Source: Phallusia fumigata
Taxonomy: Eukaryota; Chordata; Ascidiacea; Phlebobranchia; Ascidiidae
Reading direction: 5' to 3'
DNA length: 27,270 nucleotides
Assembly (NCBI GenBank): GCA_008931825.1
Contig: QXVZ01016945.1
Location: 1 to 27,270, forward strand
Under the pieces are notes generated by a model. It had not been told where the DNA came from and made no database searches. It saw only the letters and a program-made list of their open reading frames with translations. Shown piece after piece: positions 1 to 10,786 of this stretch; within the stretch, counting starts at the first letter, position 1, and the number at the start of each line of letters is the position of its first letter. A program made the translations under genes and the position numbers.

Positions 1-1060
1 TAAAATTAATATTAGACATGGATTTTATACCCCATTCTATACTAATTCTAGAATAACCAGCTTTTGTACTGTGAGCATCCCTATTTGGGATGCATTTTTA
101 AAAATTAATGTTCAAACTAGAACCTGGGTAGTTGTTCTTGAACTAAGACAAACTTTTACAGAAAAAAATGAAGCATCGAAGACCATTACCTGCAACAAGC
201 AAGGAATCCAATTTGAATGTTGCAGTTAATGTCAATTAAAGTGTCAGACTTTACCTTCATATCAACTGTCATATACCTATTGTGTATCGTTGTTATACCA
301 ACTGCCGCTGAATTGTTACCCCCCTTAGATTAAACTATTTTAACGCACTTCCTACATTAGAAGCACTTCATCCTACCTTGATATGTGGTGTTTATTGCAT
401 TACCGTTTATTTGTCGCAGAATTAATACCTAATTTGAAACCTTTCTCTGTGTTGTTTAATTTGACAATTTGCAAAATACAAAATTGCGACAAATTTGCAA
501 ATTTGTGATTGAGTAGATAAGGATGTGTGTTTTTGCATACATAATGAAGTAATTTAACCCGATATGTCTGTTTCATTGACTCTTGGTGGTAAAGCATGAA
601 ATAATTGGGGTCATAAAAGTAGGGCATCAACCTTCCTGAAAAGATCAGGATTGAATAAAAATTCCCCCAAATTTGCAAACTTTCAACTATTGTCCAGATA
701 CATTTTTGGCAAGATTGCTACTGACATTGGCACCATTAAAGATTTACCTTCTAATCTAAAACACTTGTTTTACTGCATCAAATCTGCGTTTAGTCCATCT
801 AGCACATATCTGGCCTTTTCTGGTTATATTGTATCACACAAACATTTAGGAGGGACAATGTCTCCCTTAGTCATAATGGAAGCGAAGTTTTCTTTTGAGT
901 CCCATCTGCATTTCAGACCATAGTAAAGTAACCTATTGCTGTACACAGTTTTGAAATGGAAACTTTATTTGCATTCTACATTTATACGGCAGCAAGTTCC
1001 TAAAATATATTTTTGTTGTAACATAAATACATTACTTATTGAATCTAACACACAAGACAA
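1..1060. other. no recognisable gene
   Basis: I see no supported gene here. The open frames are short, start and end without splice or motif support, and resemble no family I know. It lies downstream of the 3' end of GPCR-1. Near its high end, at 964-969, there is a minus-strand AATAAA that could serve as an alternative poly(A) signal for GPCR-1. Confidence 0.6.
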
Positions 1061-1063
1061 GCA

Positions 1064-1069
1064 TTTATT
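1064..1069 (-). other. candidate poly(A) signal of GPCR-1
   Basis: A minus-strand AATAAA lies about 60 nt past the GPCR-1 stop codon. GPCR-3 has an AATAAA at almost the same distance from its ancestral stop, which supports the assignment. Confidence 0.55.
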
Positions 1070-1127
1070 TGTTTCAGTTTTAAAAAAAAAGATTTCTGTT
1101 AAACTCAGTCTATATTGAAACAAAACT

Positions 1128-3894
1128 TTAATTTTCTAGGCACATGTTAGGTAAATGACAATCTTTCACTGGTTGATTGTCCCTTAAAAAGTCATCCACA
1201 GAAAGCAATCCCAAATCCTTCTGCTCTGACATCAAAGTTTCATATCGTACAGATGATTGTGAAGTACGGCCATTACAAGAGTTGGTTAATCTACTATTTT
1301 GATTGGAAAAGCCCAATTGATGGTCAGATATTTCGGCAGTGCTTCTTTTTCCCTCGGTGCTTGACTTGGCTATGATTTTTCTCCGTTTGCGTTTTGCACA
1401 TGGACTGCAAATTTGTGTCTTAAGTTCTTTGTTAGTATAGGTGTACACAATAGGATTTACAGCAGAATTGCCAAGTCCAAGCAGGAGAAGATATGTGCCA
1501 ACAATATTATGTAGATGGCAGGAATCTCCGCAGATCAACTTTTAACAAAAAAGGTTTGTAGACATACATTAGTATTACTTGGGAGGTAAAATTTAACCAG
1601 TAAGCTTTTTAACAAAACCAANGAAGATATGTGCCAACAATATCATGTAGATGGCAGGAATCTCCGCAGATCAACTTTTAACAAAAAAGGTTTGTAGACA
1701 TACATTAGTATTACTTGGGAGGTAAAATTTAACCAGTAAGCTTTTTAACAAAACCAACCTGCACACAGGATGTAATAAGAAATGGACTCCACATAAAAAA
1801 AAAAAACACAATCACAAGCATGATTGTTCGAAGAGCTTTCAAACTGCTCTTGGTGGTTCTGCTTGGATGCGTTGCCTCCTGGAAGCGTGTTTTAATCTAC
1901 AAATCACAAATACATACCAATTATATTTTGATATTCCATAACAGAAAGAAGACACAACTCACTTGTGAAGCCAATGAGTGCATCGATATGCCACTGCTGT
2001 AAGATATACTTCTTTTCAGTGCATGGGGTTTCCCATTTTCAGATATTTTTCTGCCCGATGGTGGCTTACTGACATAGGAAGGCACAGTAAGATTTTTTAA
2101 ATAGGGATTTGATTGATTTGGAACACAGGCTGGTGGCTTTTTGTGGATTATTCTGTTGTTGTTGTTTCCATACAAGGACACAATAGGCATGCTGCATTTT
2201 CTAATGCATCGTAGCGAATCAGTTTCTTCTGGACTTATACTAAACCTCACAGTTCGTGTGGGAAAAAATGCAGGTTGTTTCTCAACATAACCAGTATCAA
2301 TTCTAGGCATCACTGGTGAGACAGGACATGATTGGGTGGTCAAAACCTTCTTTTCATCTGTTTTTTCTCGGAACATGTTTACCTCACATGATTGATTTTT
2401 ACACAGATTACAAGGTTTTTTTATCTGTCTATTTTCCATTTGTTTGCAATGCCTTCTTGAAACTGAAAAAGCATGTTAGACTTTAAAAAACAGTAAATTA
2501 CGATAAACTGTCAATGCTCTAAAAGTGACTTGACACAGAACATGTATTTTTTGTTTAGCGTTGACATCAAATGTACATGGTTCTGCAAACCAGGTACAAT
2601 GAATGAATGTTTGACATGTATAAAAACAGATTAGGTGAATTTTGGTTAAAAATTAGCAGTTTTTACGCAAAAAGATACAGTCATATCATAAAATTATTGA
2701 CATAAAAGTCACAAAACTACAAATTTTATCTTGGGCTTCCAGATTACAATAACTTGAATAGAAAAAACAACCAACAGAAGTATCTTACCTCTAAATATTT
2801 TAGTATACACATAGATCATCAGGGCAAACTGTGGCAAAAAAATGCCAAGCAACCCAAAAATGATATAAGATGCAGGCATGATAAGCAAAAATGAACATGC
2901 TTGGTGATGTAGTTCAAAGTCATAGGGACCATTGTTCCATCCCATCAAGGGTGCAAATCCAAGTAACATGGACAGTGCCCAAATTACACAAATTATCAAC
3001 AGCATCTGACCAACAAACGAAAGGTAACTAAACTATTAAACTCAGGTTTGCAAAGTGCTTTGTAAAATGTAGAAACCATAACAATTTCAAGAATTTTACA
3101 AAACAATTTTTAACAAATATAGGTCATGATGGTATAGAGTTTTAAGGATGTAATTACCCTAGCCTTTATTTACAATAGCACAAAAACATGTAATAAACAC
3201 TCAAAAATTACCTTTTTCTTTTTCATTGTGTAGTCATATCTTAGAGGGTGCATTATGGAAACATAGCGATCAAGACTAATTGCTGTCATGGAGAACACAG
3301 AAGCAGCACAAGGTGCAATAATCAAGGAAATTTCCAACACACAAACTGTGTATGTCCTCGCCGAAATATTAGAAATCGCATGCATACTTAACATTGTCAA
3401 AGATATTATGCCAACCTGCAAGTGAAAACAAAATGTTGTCAATAGTACCAAACTTCTACATAACAAATGTAATATAATAAACTAGTTTTACACAATCAAC
3501 TTTAAAGGTGTTAAGGTTAAAATACGAATTTTTCAAAGTGTGACATTGCTCAATTGTTTTGTGGACATTACACTTAAGGACAAATATTAAGTTTTTTTGA
3601 ATAAATTTACTGTTAACCAATTATCTCCAAAGTACTCACAGAAATATCTGCTATTGCCAGATTAAAAATAAAAATATAACTGTTCCTTTGATGGATGGTA
3701 AGGTAGTAGTGTTTTTTCTTGAAGACGACAAGCAGCACAGCACAAATTACCATCAGATTGGTAACTATTATCAAAGAGGAAACAAGAATCAGAAAAAAGT
3801 CATAGACAAAGTCATCTTGCTTTCCTTCTTCTTTGGAAGTTGTGTTTTCACCAAAAAATGATGTTGTTGTTGAAACAAATGTGTTCTCAAACAT
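1128..3894 (-). CDS. GPCR-1: rhodopsin-class seven-helix receptor, tandem paralogue
   Basis: Six exons: 3640-3894, 3212-3415, 2789-3005, 1963-2462, 1759-1896, 1128-1538; all junctions are GT-AG and phases agree, giving 574 aa. Residue landmarks: NTT glycosylation site in the N-terminus, TM1 Asn46, TM2 LAIAD with Asp83, TM3 Cys110, DRY 134-136, TM4 Trp162, a GWN motif then Cys190 in the second outer loop, TM5 Pro211, TM6 MWSP (Trp428, Pro430), CGDSC in the third outer loop, NPIVY 466-470. These mark a membrane receptor expected to signal through G proteins. The third inner loop is about 170 residues and Ser-rich. The tail starts with a CSPC pair likely to be palmitoylated. I cannot name the ligand or subfamily; GWN weakly recalls adenosine and lysolipid receptors. 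Intron 5 contains a probable assembly duplication (see 1487-1757). This is the most intact of the three paralogues. Confidence 0.9.
1487..1757. repeat. 135-bp direct repeat around a single N (assembly artefact)
   Basis: 1487-1621 and 1623-1757 are identical over 135 bp except for one base (T at 1508, C at 1644), and are separated by the N at 1622. The repeat covers the start of exon 6 and intron 5 of GPCR-1. Collapsing it would shorten intron 5 from 220 to about 84 bp. The pattern fits two contig ends, possibly two alleles, joined without merging. Confidence 0.85.
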
Positions 3895-4192
3895 TGAATT
3901 GAAAGATGCTTTCGCTTAGAACTTTGAATAGGTGGCCCTTCACCAATTTCACAGAACATAGAATAACAGGATGCAGAAAATTGAATCTTCGTCTCGCTGA
4001 TTAAGCAAACATTCAGCAGCCATCAGCAAACACAGATAGCAATTTTTTTAATCTAAGCCCTGACAGTTAAGTTTATACAGGTGCAGTCACACATAATCTC
4101 AAGAGTTAAAACACTTGGCTGAAAGTAACAAACTATTTTGGCATTTAACAGCCTTGCAATAAACCTACACATTTACATTACCAAACCGCTTT

Positions 4193-4435
4193 TACGACAT
4201 CTCACAAATACCCTTTGTGAGGTCACATTTACTGTCTACCATGAAATTTAATGTAAAATAAAACCATATGGCAACAGCAGGGTTTTGTTGTTTCAGTGCT
4301 AATATATTCCAATGGGTAAGTGCCTCAGTCAATAGTAATATTTGCTTTACCAGTACAGACTAAAATTAAACTGTATTGGTATTGACAACAAGCAGCATCA
4401 ACACTTAAACATGTATGTTTATTAGAATAAGTCGC
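4193..4435 (-). promoter_or_regulatory. conserved upstream block of GPCR-1
   Basis: This block shares landmarks, in order, with blocks upstream of GPCR-2 and GPCR-3: an AACCGCTTT-type motif at about 4193, an ATAAAACCATATGG stretch ending at 4271, a GTAAGTGCC-like segment near 4316, and a GACAACAAGCAG-like segment near 4383. It begins about 300 bp upstream of the start codon. It may be a promoter, an enhancer or an untranslated first exon; the sequence alone does not decide. Confidence 0.5.
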
Positions 4436-4699
4436 CACACACCAGCATGATTTGAAACATTAAACGTGTTTAAAACCTTTTTGGACAGAATTTTTAAGTT
4501 AGGAACCAAATTTTTTTTAATTTGCGGAATAATTTTTTCAGACAACTACATTTGTATCTACAGAACTGTGTAGTTTCTTGAATAACATTTTATCAACTTG
4601 TATTCAAATGTTCTGTTTTGTGGAGTGCAATTGGTTGTAGTGAACAATTTATTGTTAATAGGACCATAGAACAAAAAAGAAACAAAAAAATGTAACATA

Positions 4700-5226
4700 A
4701 TCTGATGGGAGAGCAGCATTAATGGCTTATTCTTTCTCGGTGTACTTTTCAAGTAGCACAACGTGTAGTGTTTGAAAAACGTGTGGAACATTAAGCTAAA
4801 CAAAGTTCCATAAATAGAGTTAGATTGCTTGTGGCCAAAAAATGTGCACCGGAAATAATTAATGACAACAAACAAGAATAATCGGCAATGCAAACAAAAC
4901 CCAAAGGTAAATATTAGTTTCTTGTGGATAACCATTTGCTCTACAAATTTGCTTTTCTCTATAGAGGTGTCTGGTTTGCAAAACAATCTTACAAAAGTTT
5001 TAAGTTCCCTTACATAGGTTGATTTAAGCAAAAAATTTTTTTTTAATTTTTTTAAAGCCAAATACAAAACTTGAACAAAAAGTTGTATATTAATGTGTCC
5101 ACTTGATTTGCAAAAAAATTGTACAAAACAAAAACCACTTTTTGCAACCTGACAATAACTATTGGTGATGCTTGTTGTCTCAGTGACACTAAACTTGGAC
5201 TTCACAAACTTGTTGTCTGCCAAACT
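4700..5226 (-). pseudogene. decayed copy of the last three exons of COG3
   Basis: Three stretches match COG3 exons in order and orientation. 5161-5226 resembles the exon at 18857-18935. 5003-5120 resembles 18439-18566, giving an LYLA...VR reading with small indels. 4700-4795 resembles the final exon at 18200-18328, including the intact acceptor context before LNV. Introns are retained, so this is a DNA-level copy, not a retrocopy. The last stretch has a TAA where COG3 has CGA, and the A-rich part of the middle stretch has indels. A 221-codon open frame at 4558-5223 runs across exon-like and intron-like parts and is probably fortuitous. It sits upstream of GPCR-1 just as real COG3 sits upstream of GPCR-3. 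Confidence 0.8.
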
Positions 5227-5499
5227 TTGAAAACAAAATAAAGTTTACAAACCAATTGTTTCATACTATAAAAGGCATAAATAATGAACTGTAACACAAT
5301 GAAAGCTGGTTAACAATTTTTTTGGTAAAGATACATGTTCTTTCAAATGTAATCTAAATCAAAACATATATAGGTACGGCAAAAATCACAGCCTTATTTC
5401 AGGCCTACCTCCTTGCAAAATGAGAAGTGTTATGTATGGGGATTTTGGAAAACATTGCATTCTTAAAGAAAATTGGACCACAAAACCATTTTGTTTTAA

Positions 5500-5575
5500 C
5501 ATTAATATATCGCATTATAAACATAACATAGAAGTAGTACAACACAGAGTCAATCTACTGTTTTGTTTAAAAAAG
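5500..5575 (-). pseudogene. relic of the ancestral C-terminal tail of GPCR-2
   Basis: Directly past the GPCR-2 stop the sequence still aligns with the tail-coding DNA of GPCR-1 and GPCR-3, for example a CAAAACAGTAGATTGAC stretch matching the Asn-Ser-Arg-Leu-Thr codons of GPCR-1. It is out of frame and has stops. The tail was lost by frameshift; it was not short originally. Confidence 0.65.
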
Positions 5576-8500
5576 TCAAACTGAATGAATGTATACTTCA
5601 GCAGCGCTTCTTTTTCCCTTGGAGCTTGGTGACTTGTGCCAGATTTTTCTCTGTTTACATTTGACACAAGGACTGCAAATTTCTGTTTTCAGTTCCATGT
5701 TAGTGTAGGTGTATATCACAGGATTTATTGCAGAGTTACAAAGTCCAAGCAGGAGCAAATATGTGACAACAACCACATGGAGTTGGCAGGACTCTCCACA
5801 GACGTACTATTGATTAAAAATAACCCCCAGTAAGTTTATTCTCACTGGTTACATTCACCACAATCGACAGTTGCAAGACTTGTGACAGATCAAACCATAC
5901 CATAGAAGTATGATGTTAAATTGTGAAGTTTGGATCAATAATTGTCCCCTGTAATCTTTTTTTTAAAGTGATTGACAAAGTATGTAGTTGTGGTTTTAAA
6001 AGAAACATGTGTATATTTCCGTCACTTAACATCAAAAGTTTCAAAATTAAACTAATCATTGATATCTTTTGTGAAGCAGTGTTTAGGTGCTAGAGTAAGC
6101 CTAATTGAACATGCAAGAATACATAAACGAACATAGGTAAATCATTACAAACCAACCTGCACACATGATGTGATTAGAAATGGGCTCCACATGATAAAAA
6201 AGAAACTTATTACAAGAGTGATCTTTCGAAGAGCTTCTAAATTGCTTTTGATGGTTTTGCTTGACTCAGCTGTTCTTTTAAAGTGTGTCCTAAACTGTAA
6301 AAAACATATCACATACTAATAAATATATTTTTGTTTTACATTGTAAAAGAAGAACAACTCACATTAGAAGCCAGTGAGTTCCTTGATATGCCACAGCTAA
6401 AAGAAACCCTTCGTTTTGGAGAATGGGTTTTTTCATTGTCAGATATTTTTTTGCTCAAGGTTGGTTTGCTGACATAACTGAAGGGAGTAAAAGTTTCTAA
6501 ACTTGATAAGTTTGGAGCTTGGCTTGTCAGCTTTCTGTGGCACATCTTGTAGCTGTTTCCATGTAAGGACAAAATAGGCATGCTGCCTTTTCTCATGGAT
6601 TGTATGGAATTAATATCTTTCTGATTCAAATCGAATGGGACAGCTCTCAAAAAGAAAGCTTGCTCTTCATCATAACCAGTGTCAATTCTAGGCATGACGG
6701 GTGAAACAGGACACGAGTGGGTGGTCAAAACCTCTTTTTTAGCCAATTGTTTATTAAACATATTTATCACAAAAGTTTTTTTCACTTGTATATTTTTGAT
6801 TTGTTTGCGATGCTTTTTTGACACTGAAAAAGTACACAGTTTAAGTTCAACAACAAAAAATGTTTAATGAGTCAGTGAAACTTAAAATAAAATTAGCAGC
6901 AAGATAAATGTTTTGTTCAGGTTTGGCATGTATTGCACATGGCTATATAAAGGTGCAATATATAATAGTTGGAAATACACCTTGACAAAAATATCCTTAC
7001 AAAGATAATGGAATGATTGTGGATGAAGAAAACTGACAACAAAAAACAACTCACCTTTAAATATTTTTACACCAATGTAGATTATTAGCACCAGCTGTGG
7101 CAAAAAAACGCCCAGTAATCCAAAAACAACATAGGATGCAGGTATGAGCAGTAAAAGTAAACACATTCGTTGATGAAGTTCAAACTCATAAGTACCTTTG
7201 TTCCAACCCATAAGGGGTGCAAAACCAATTAGCAAGGACACTGCCCAAATGAGACCAATAATTAGCAGTACCTGAGCAACACAACATGTCAAATATTACA
7301 TCTAAAATCATATGACAACATTCAAAACTTAAATCTATCAAAATGGATTTAAAAAAACACATGTTACCTTTATCAAATGTAACTAGTAATTACAACAATA
7401 CATACAAAAAAACAAATAAAGAAGCTATTTTGTAAAGACCATTACCTTGCGTTTTTCCATTATGTAGTCATATCTAAATGGAAGCATTATGGAAACATAG
7501 CGATCAAGACTGATTGCTGTCATGGAGAACACAGAAGCAGAACATGGCACAATAATCAGGCACACTTTCAACAAACAGAGGGAGTACGTCCTCTGCTCAT
7601 TATAATAAATGCCATACTTGTTTAATAATAATAATGATGATAAACCAACCTGCAAAAGAATACAACACATGGTCACTGACAACAAACTTTAACAATGGTA
7701 AACATAGCAGCATGGTCAATTTATGGAGGCTTTTCAACCTGAGCAAGATGACTTGGAGATGTTGAAATGTAAGTCTGATTAATACAAAAGAGCCTTCATA
7801 AATTAATACAATGCCTGGTGGCAACAGTTTATTTATAGCATCACAATAATGCAAAAAATAAATAAATCAAACCAGTAGGGAAAACTAAACCAAGCCTATA
7901 TCCAACTCAGTACTGGACAAGCTATCCAATGGGTCAAAGGTGGAAATATTTTTGTATTTAATGCATACAAGGCAATGTGACTATATATCATTATAAACAC
8001 GCATAGCAGAGCACTTAATATTACCATAAGAGAACCTATAACTTGTGTGGTTTCAGTTTTGCCCCATCCCTACAAGCCTGGGATTTCAGAAAGTTTCCAA
8101 GTGAATAAAAAACAAATTTTTTTCTGCAACATTGTTTTAGCAAAATTGTTAGAAGTGCTTAGTAGGGTTTAGACATTAATGTTTAAGATAGATTTAACCC
8201 CCACAAACATGTTTAACAAACACCTCAGCTTGCTTTTTTTCTGTTACCAAAGTAGTTCATGCAATTTCGTAAATGCCTTTTACATGCAGAAAACACATGG
8301 AATTACCCTACCTTTCACTCTAAGTACTTACAGAAATGTCTGCTATTGCCAGGTTGAATATAAGAATATAACTGTTCCTCTGATGACTGGTAGGGTAGTA
8401 GGGCTTCTTCTTGAATACCACCAGCAGCACAGCAAAAATTGTCATTAGATTGGTAATTATTATTAAAGAGGATACAAGAATCAGGAAATAGTTATACACA

Positions 8501-8586
8501 GGGTCATCCAGCTTCCACTCTTCATGCGAAGTTGTGTCTTCACTTACTAGTGGCGTCATCATCCACACAACTTTTTCCTCAAGCAT
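5576..8586 (-). CDS. GPCR-2: rhodopsin-class seven-helix receptor with shortened tail
   Basis: Exons: 8332-8586, 7446-7649, 7055-7271, 6363-6823, 6157-6294, 5576-5806; GT-AG throughout, phases agree, 501 aa. Exons 1, 2, 3 and 5 have exactly the lengths seen in GPCR-1. Core motifs are present: TM1 Asn in a TNLM context, LAIAD in TM2, DRY after TM3, GWN and a Cys in the second outer loop, Pro in TM5, MWSP in TM6, CGESC in the third outer loop, NPVIY in TM7, and a CSPC pair at the start of the tail. The N-terminal glycosylation site of its paralogues is lost (SEDTT in place of ENTT). The coding tail ends about 60 residues earlier than in GPCR-1, after a net one-base insertion close to the stop. 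The protein should still fold as a receptor; the ligand is unknown. Confidence 0.9.
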
Positions 8587-8827
8587 TGCAAGGCAGATGT
8601 ATCCGTTTACAATAACTTAAATGGAGTACGTAGCTAGCATTTGATGCAGTTTCGTTCGGACATCGAATACTCAATTTTCTCTGTTTTCCTCATTCAATAT
8701 CAATCGGGAGGCAGACATATCAATATTTTTTTAGTTAGGCAACGATAGCAAACTTTATTTTAATCCAGTCACACATTAACTAAAACCATGTCAGTTCACC
8801 TTATCCTTTAAGCACTATACCACCCAC

Positions 8828-9055
8828 AACCGCTTTAACGTGTTTTCGGAATAACAGTAATTGTTTGCCATAAAATAAAACCATATGGTAACAACCCAGT
8901 TCTGTTGTTTTAGCACTAAAATTCTAAATTGTAAGTGCCCAGGCAAATAGGTATGTTTACATTACCAACACATGAGCAGACAAACAGGAATGATATTGAC
9001 AGCAAGCAGCAACAATAAGGTTGATGACCGCATGTTTTAGAAAAGTCATAAAATT
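8828..9055 (-). promoter_or_regulatory. conserved upstream block of GPCR-2
   Basis: It has the same ordered landmarks as the blocks of the other two receptors: AACCGCTTTAACG at 8828-8840, GCCATAAAATAAAACCATATGG ending at 8888, then GTAAGTGCCCAGG, a GACAGCAAGCAGC segment and a GATGACC-CATGTTTTAG segment near 9030-9050. It starts roughly 240 bp upstream of the start codon. No COG3-like sequence follows it, unlike the GPCR-1 and GPCR-3 loci. Confidence 0.5.
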
Positions 9056-9059
9056 ATAA

Positions 9060-9914
9060 TCTTGGTCAAATTGATTTCTGGGAAAAAGTTTCATTAAACT
9101 ACTATGCTAACCGGTCATTTAACCAAACTACTTTTGTATGCAATGAATTTTTTGTTGAATACTGTTTCAATGCCATGTAACTAAAAAACTGAAGGGCACC
9201 AACCAGACATGGGGTAGAATACACATTGCCTGCATTTAAATACTCCAACACTGGATTAGCTTTATTCATATTCACATTTTTGAATATTTAACTGGTTTTT
9301 GAGTGCCAGCAATTAAAACAAAACAATTTGTAAATTCGGACACAAACAATTTGAATTGTATTCAAATAAATGGATTCATGTTTTGTATTCAAAAATTCAA
9401 TCTCAAACAATTTCTAAGACCAATGTAAGTTTTAAAGGTGGACAATTCACATCATATTCGAAAAAAGTTTAATTTGTATCTGTATTTGTTCACAGGATTT
9501 CTTCCGACTACTTGTTTAAGTGGTGTTCGAGTGTATTGCAATCAATCTTCACAGTTGCCAAATGCCATCAAATTAAGGCTATTATATGAACAAAACATGT
9601 TTGAAAACCCTCCCAAGCATACTCCGGTAGTCATAGTTGTTGGGAATTATTTGTTGAACTGCCAGAAGTTTTAAAAATTTGAGTTATTTCAAAATTTGAC
9701 ACTATTTCAATGGGTCCCATAGTTTAGTTGTTAGACACACACCTTATCTTGCTGCGCAATCTATCAAGCTGCCTATGTGCACCTTTACTCAACTTATCAG
9801 TACAGGCACAAAATAAGTACAGTTGAGTTGAATTTGTTAATGCTGCAGTGAAAGGTGCATTTACTTTACTGCATTGAATGTAAAAGGCCTTTTCACCTTA
9901 CTATTTATCCTACA
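9060..9914. other. no recognisable gene
   Basis: This is AT-rich spacer. The first 60 bases or so still resemble the equivalent region upstream of GPCR-3. The stretch 9716-9760 recalls the A-box side of a tRNA-derived SINE but has no convincing B box. I see nothing else. Confidence 0.5.
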
Positions 9915-10515
9915 TTCATACACATAGGCGCCCACTTGCAAAAATCGGCGGGGAGGCAGAATTTATTTAGGTTACGTAGTAGAAAATCATAACATTGTTG
10001 GTGGCAACGCTTTGCCCAATGTGCAATCTATACTATCCTGCCATTTTGCTTATCCACTTGATATAACTTTTTATTGTTGTGTAACAAAGCTTGCCAATCG
10101 TTGCCGTTACATTTCTAGGTCATTTATATGCAGCCACAGTTTTTGTCATACGGTGGGAAAAGGCATGTATACATCTTTAACTGCTTAGCATTTTTTGTCA
10201 TAAGTTGGTTACGGATGGCTGTTTAGATATGGCGTCTGGAACACAATATAACGCTTAAATACAAACGATAACTTTGCAAGCAAAAATGACTTTCTTTACC
10301 CCATGTGACGTATGAACGGAAATTACGATGTAAACGCTCGAGAAACAAATGCCTCTTGTTAACATTAGTTGCAGCTTTAAGCTCATTCAAAGCCCGTAAA
10401 TGATAAGTTAAATCAAACTTGTGCTTCAGCAAACAAACAAGGCACAACATATTCCATAACAAAACTTAGTATCGTAATAAACGTTGAACGTAGTATCGTA
10501 ATAAACGTTGGTAAA
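9915..10515. repeat. dispersed repeat, copy 1
   Basis: This aligns over more than 500 bp, in the same orientation, with 26660-27200. Shared stretches include a CGCCAATCG-like/TTGCCGTTAC segment near 10090 and a GGCGTCT-GAACACAATATAACG segment near 10230. It has no transposase-like frame. Near its end a 20-bp unit (TAGTATCGTAATAAACGTTG) occurs twice, at 10467-10486 and 10491-10510. It is probably a non-autonomous transposon or a decayed fragment of one. Confidence 0.65.
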
Positions 10516-10786
10516 GACCCACTGAATAAATGGGATCCCAAATTTTATCTACCTACCCAGCTTAGTTAGGTGCGGGTAGGAGCAAATGGTACCTCATGTG
10601 CAGTAAAATGCACAAAAGACCATCATTATCTTATTCTGTTGCAAAGTGATGCCTACGTGAAAACACCAACTTGTCAGGTGGTTCTGTTCATTTTCAAAAA
10701 GTCCAATAACGTAAATGACGGGTGTAAAAAAGAACAAGAGGACTTGGCGATAATGTTTTTAGTTTGTTGTTAACAAACATTTCTCA

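Noticed and set aside
651..923. 90-codon plus-strand open frame as a gene
   Set aside because: No recognisable motif, splice support or homologue, and frames of this length are common in this AT-rich DNA.
4558..5223. 221-codon open frame on the minus strand as a novel membrane protein
   Set aside because: It runs through both exon-like and intron-like parts of a COG3 pseudogene copy, and its reading is mostly low-complexity translation of AT-rich DNA.
9716..9790. tRNA gene or tRNA-derived SINE head
   Set aside because: An A-box-like stretch is present, but no B box, no cloverleaf and no second copy were seen.
9787..9828. Hairpin from CTCAACTTATC and GTACAGTTGAG
   Set aside because: The stem is imperfect and short, and such pairs are expected by chance in AT-rich spacer.
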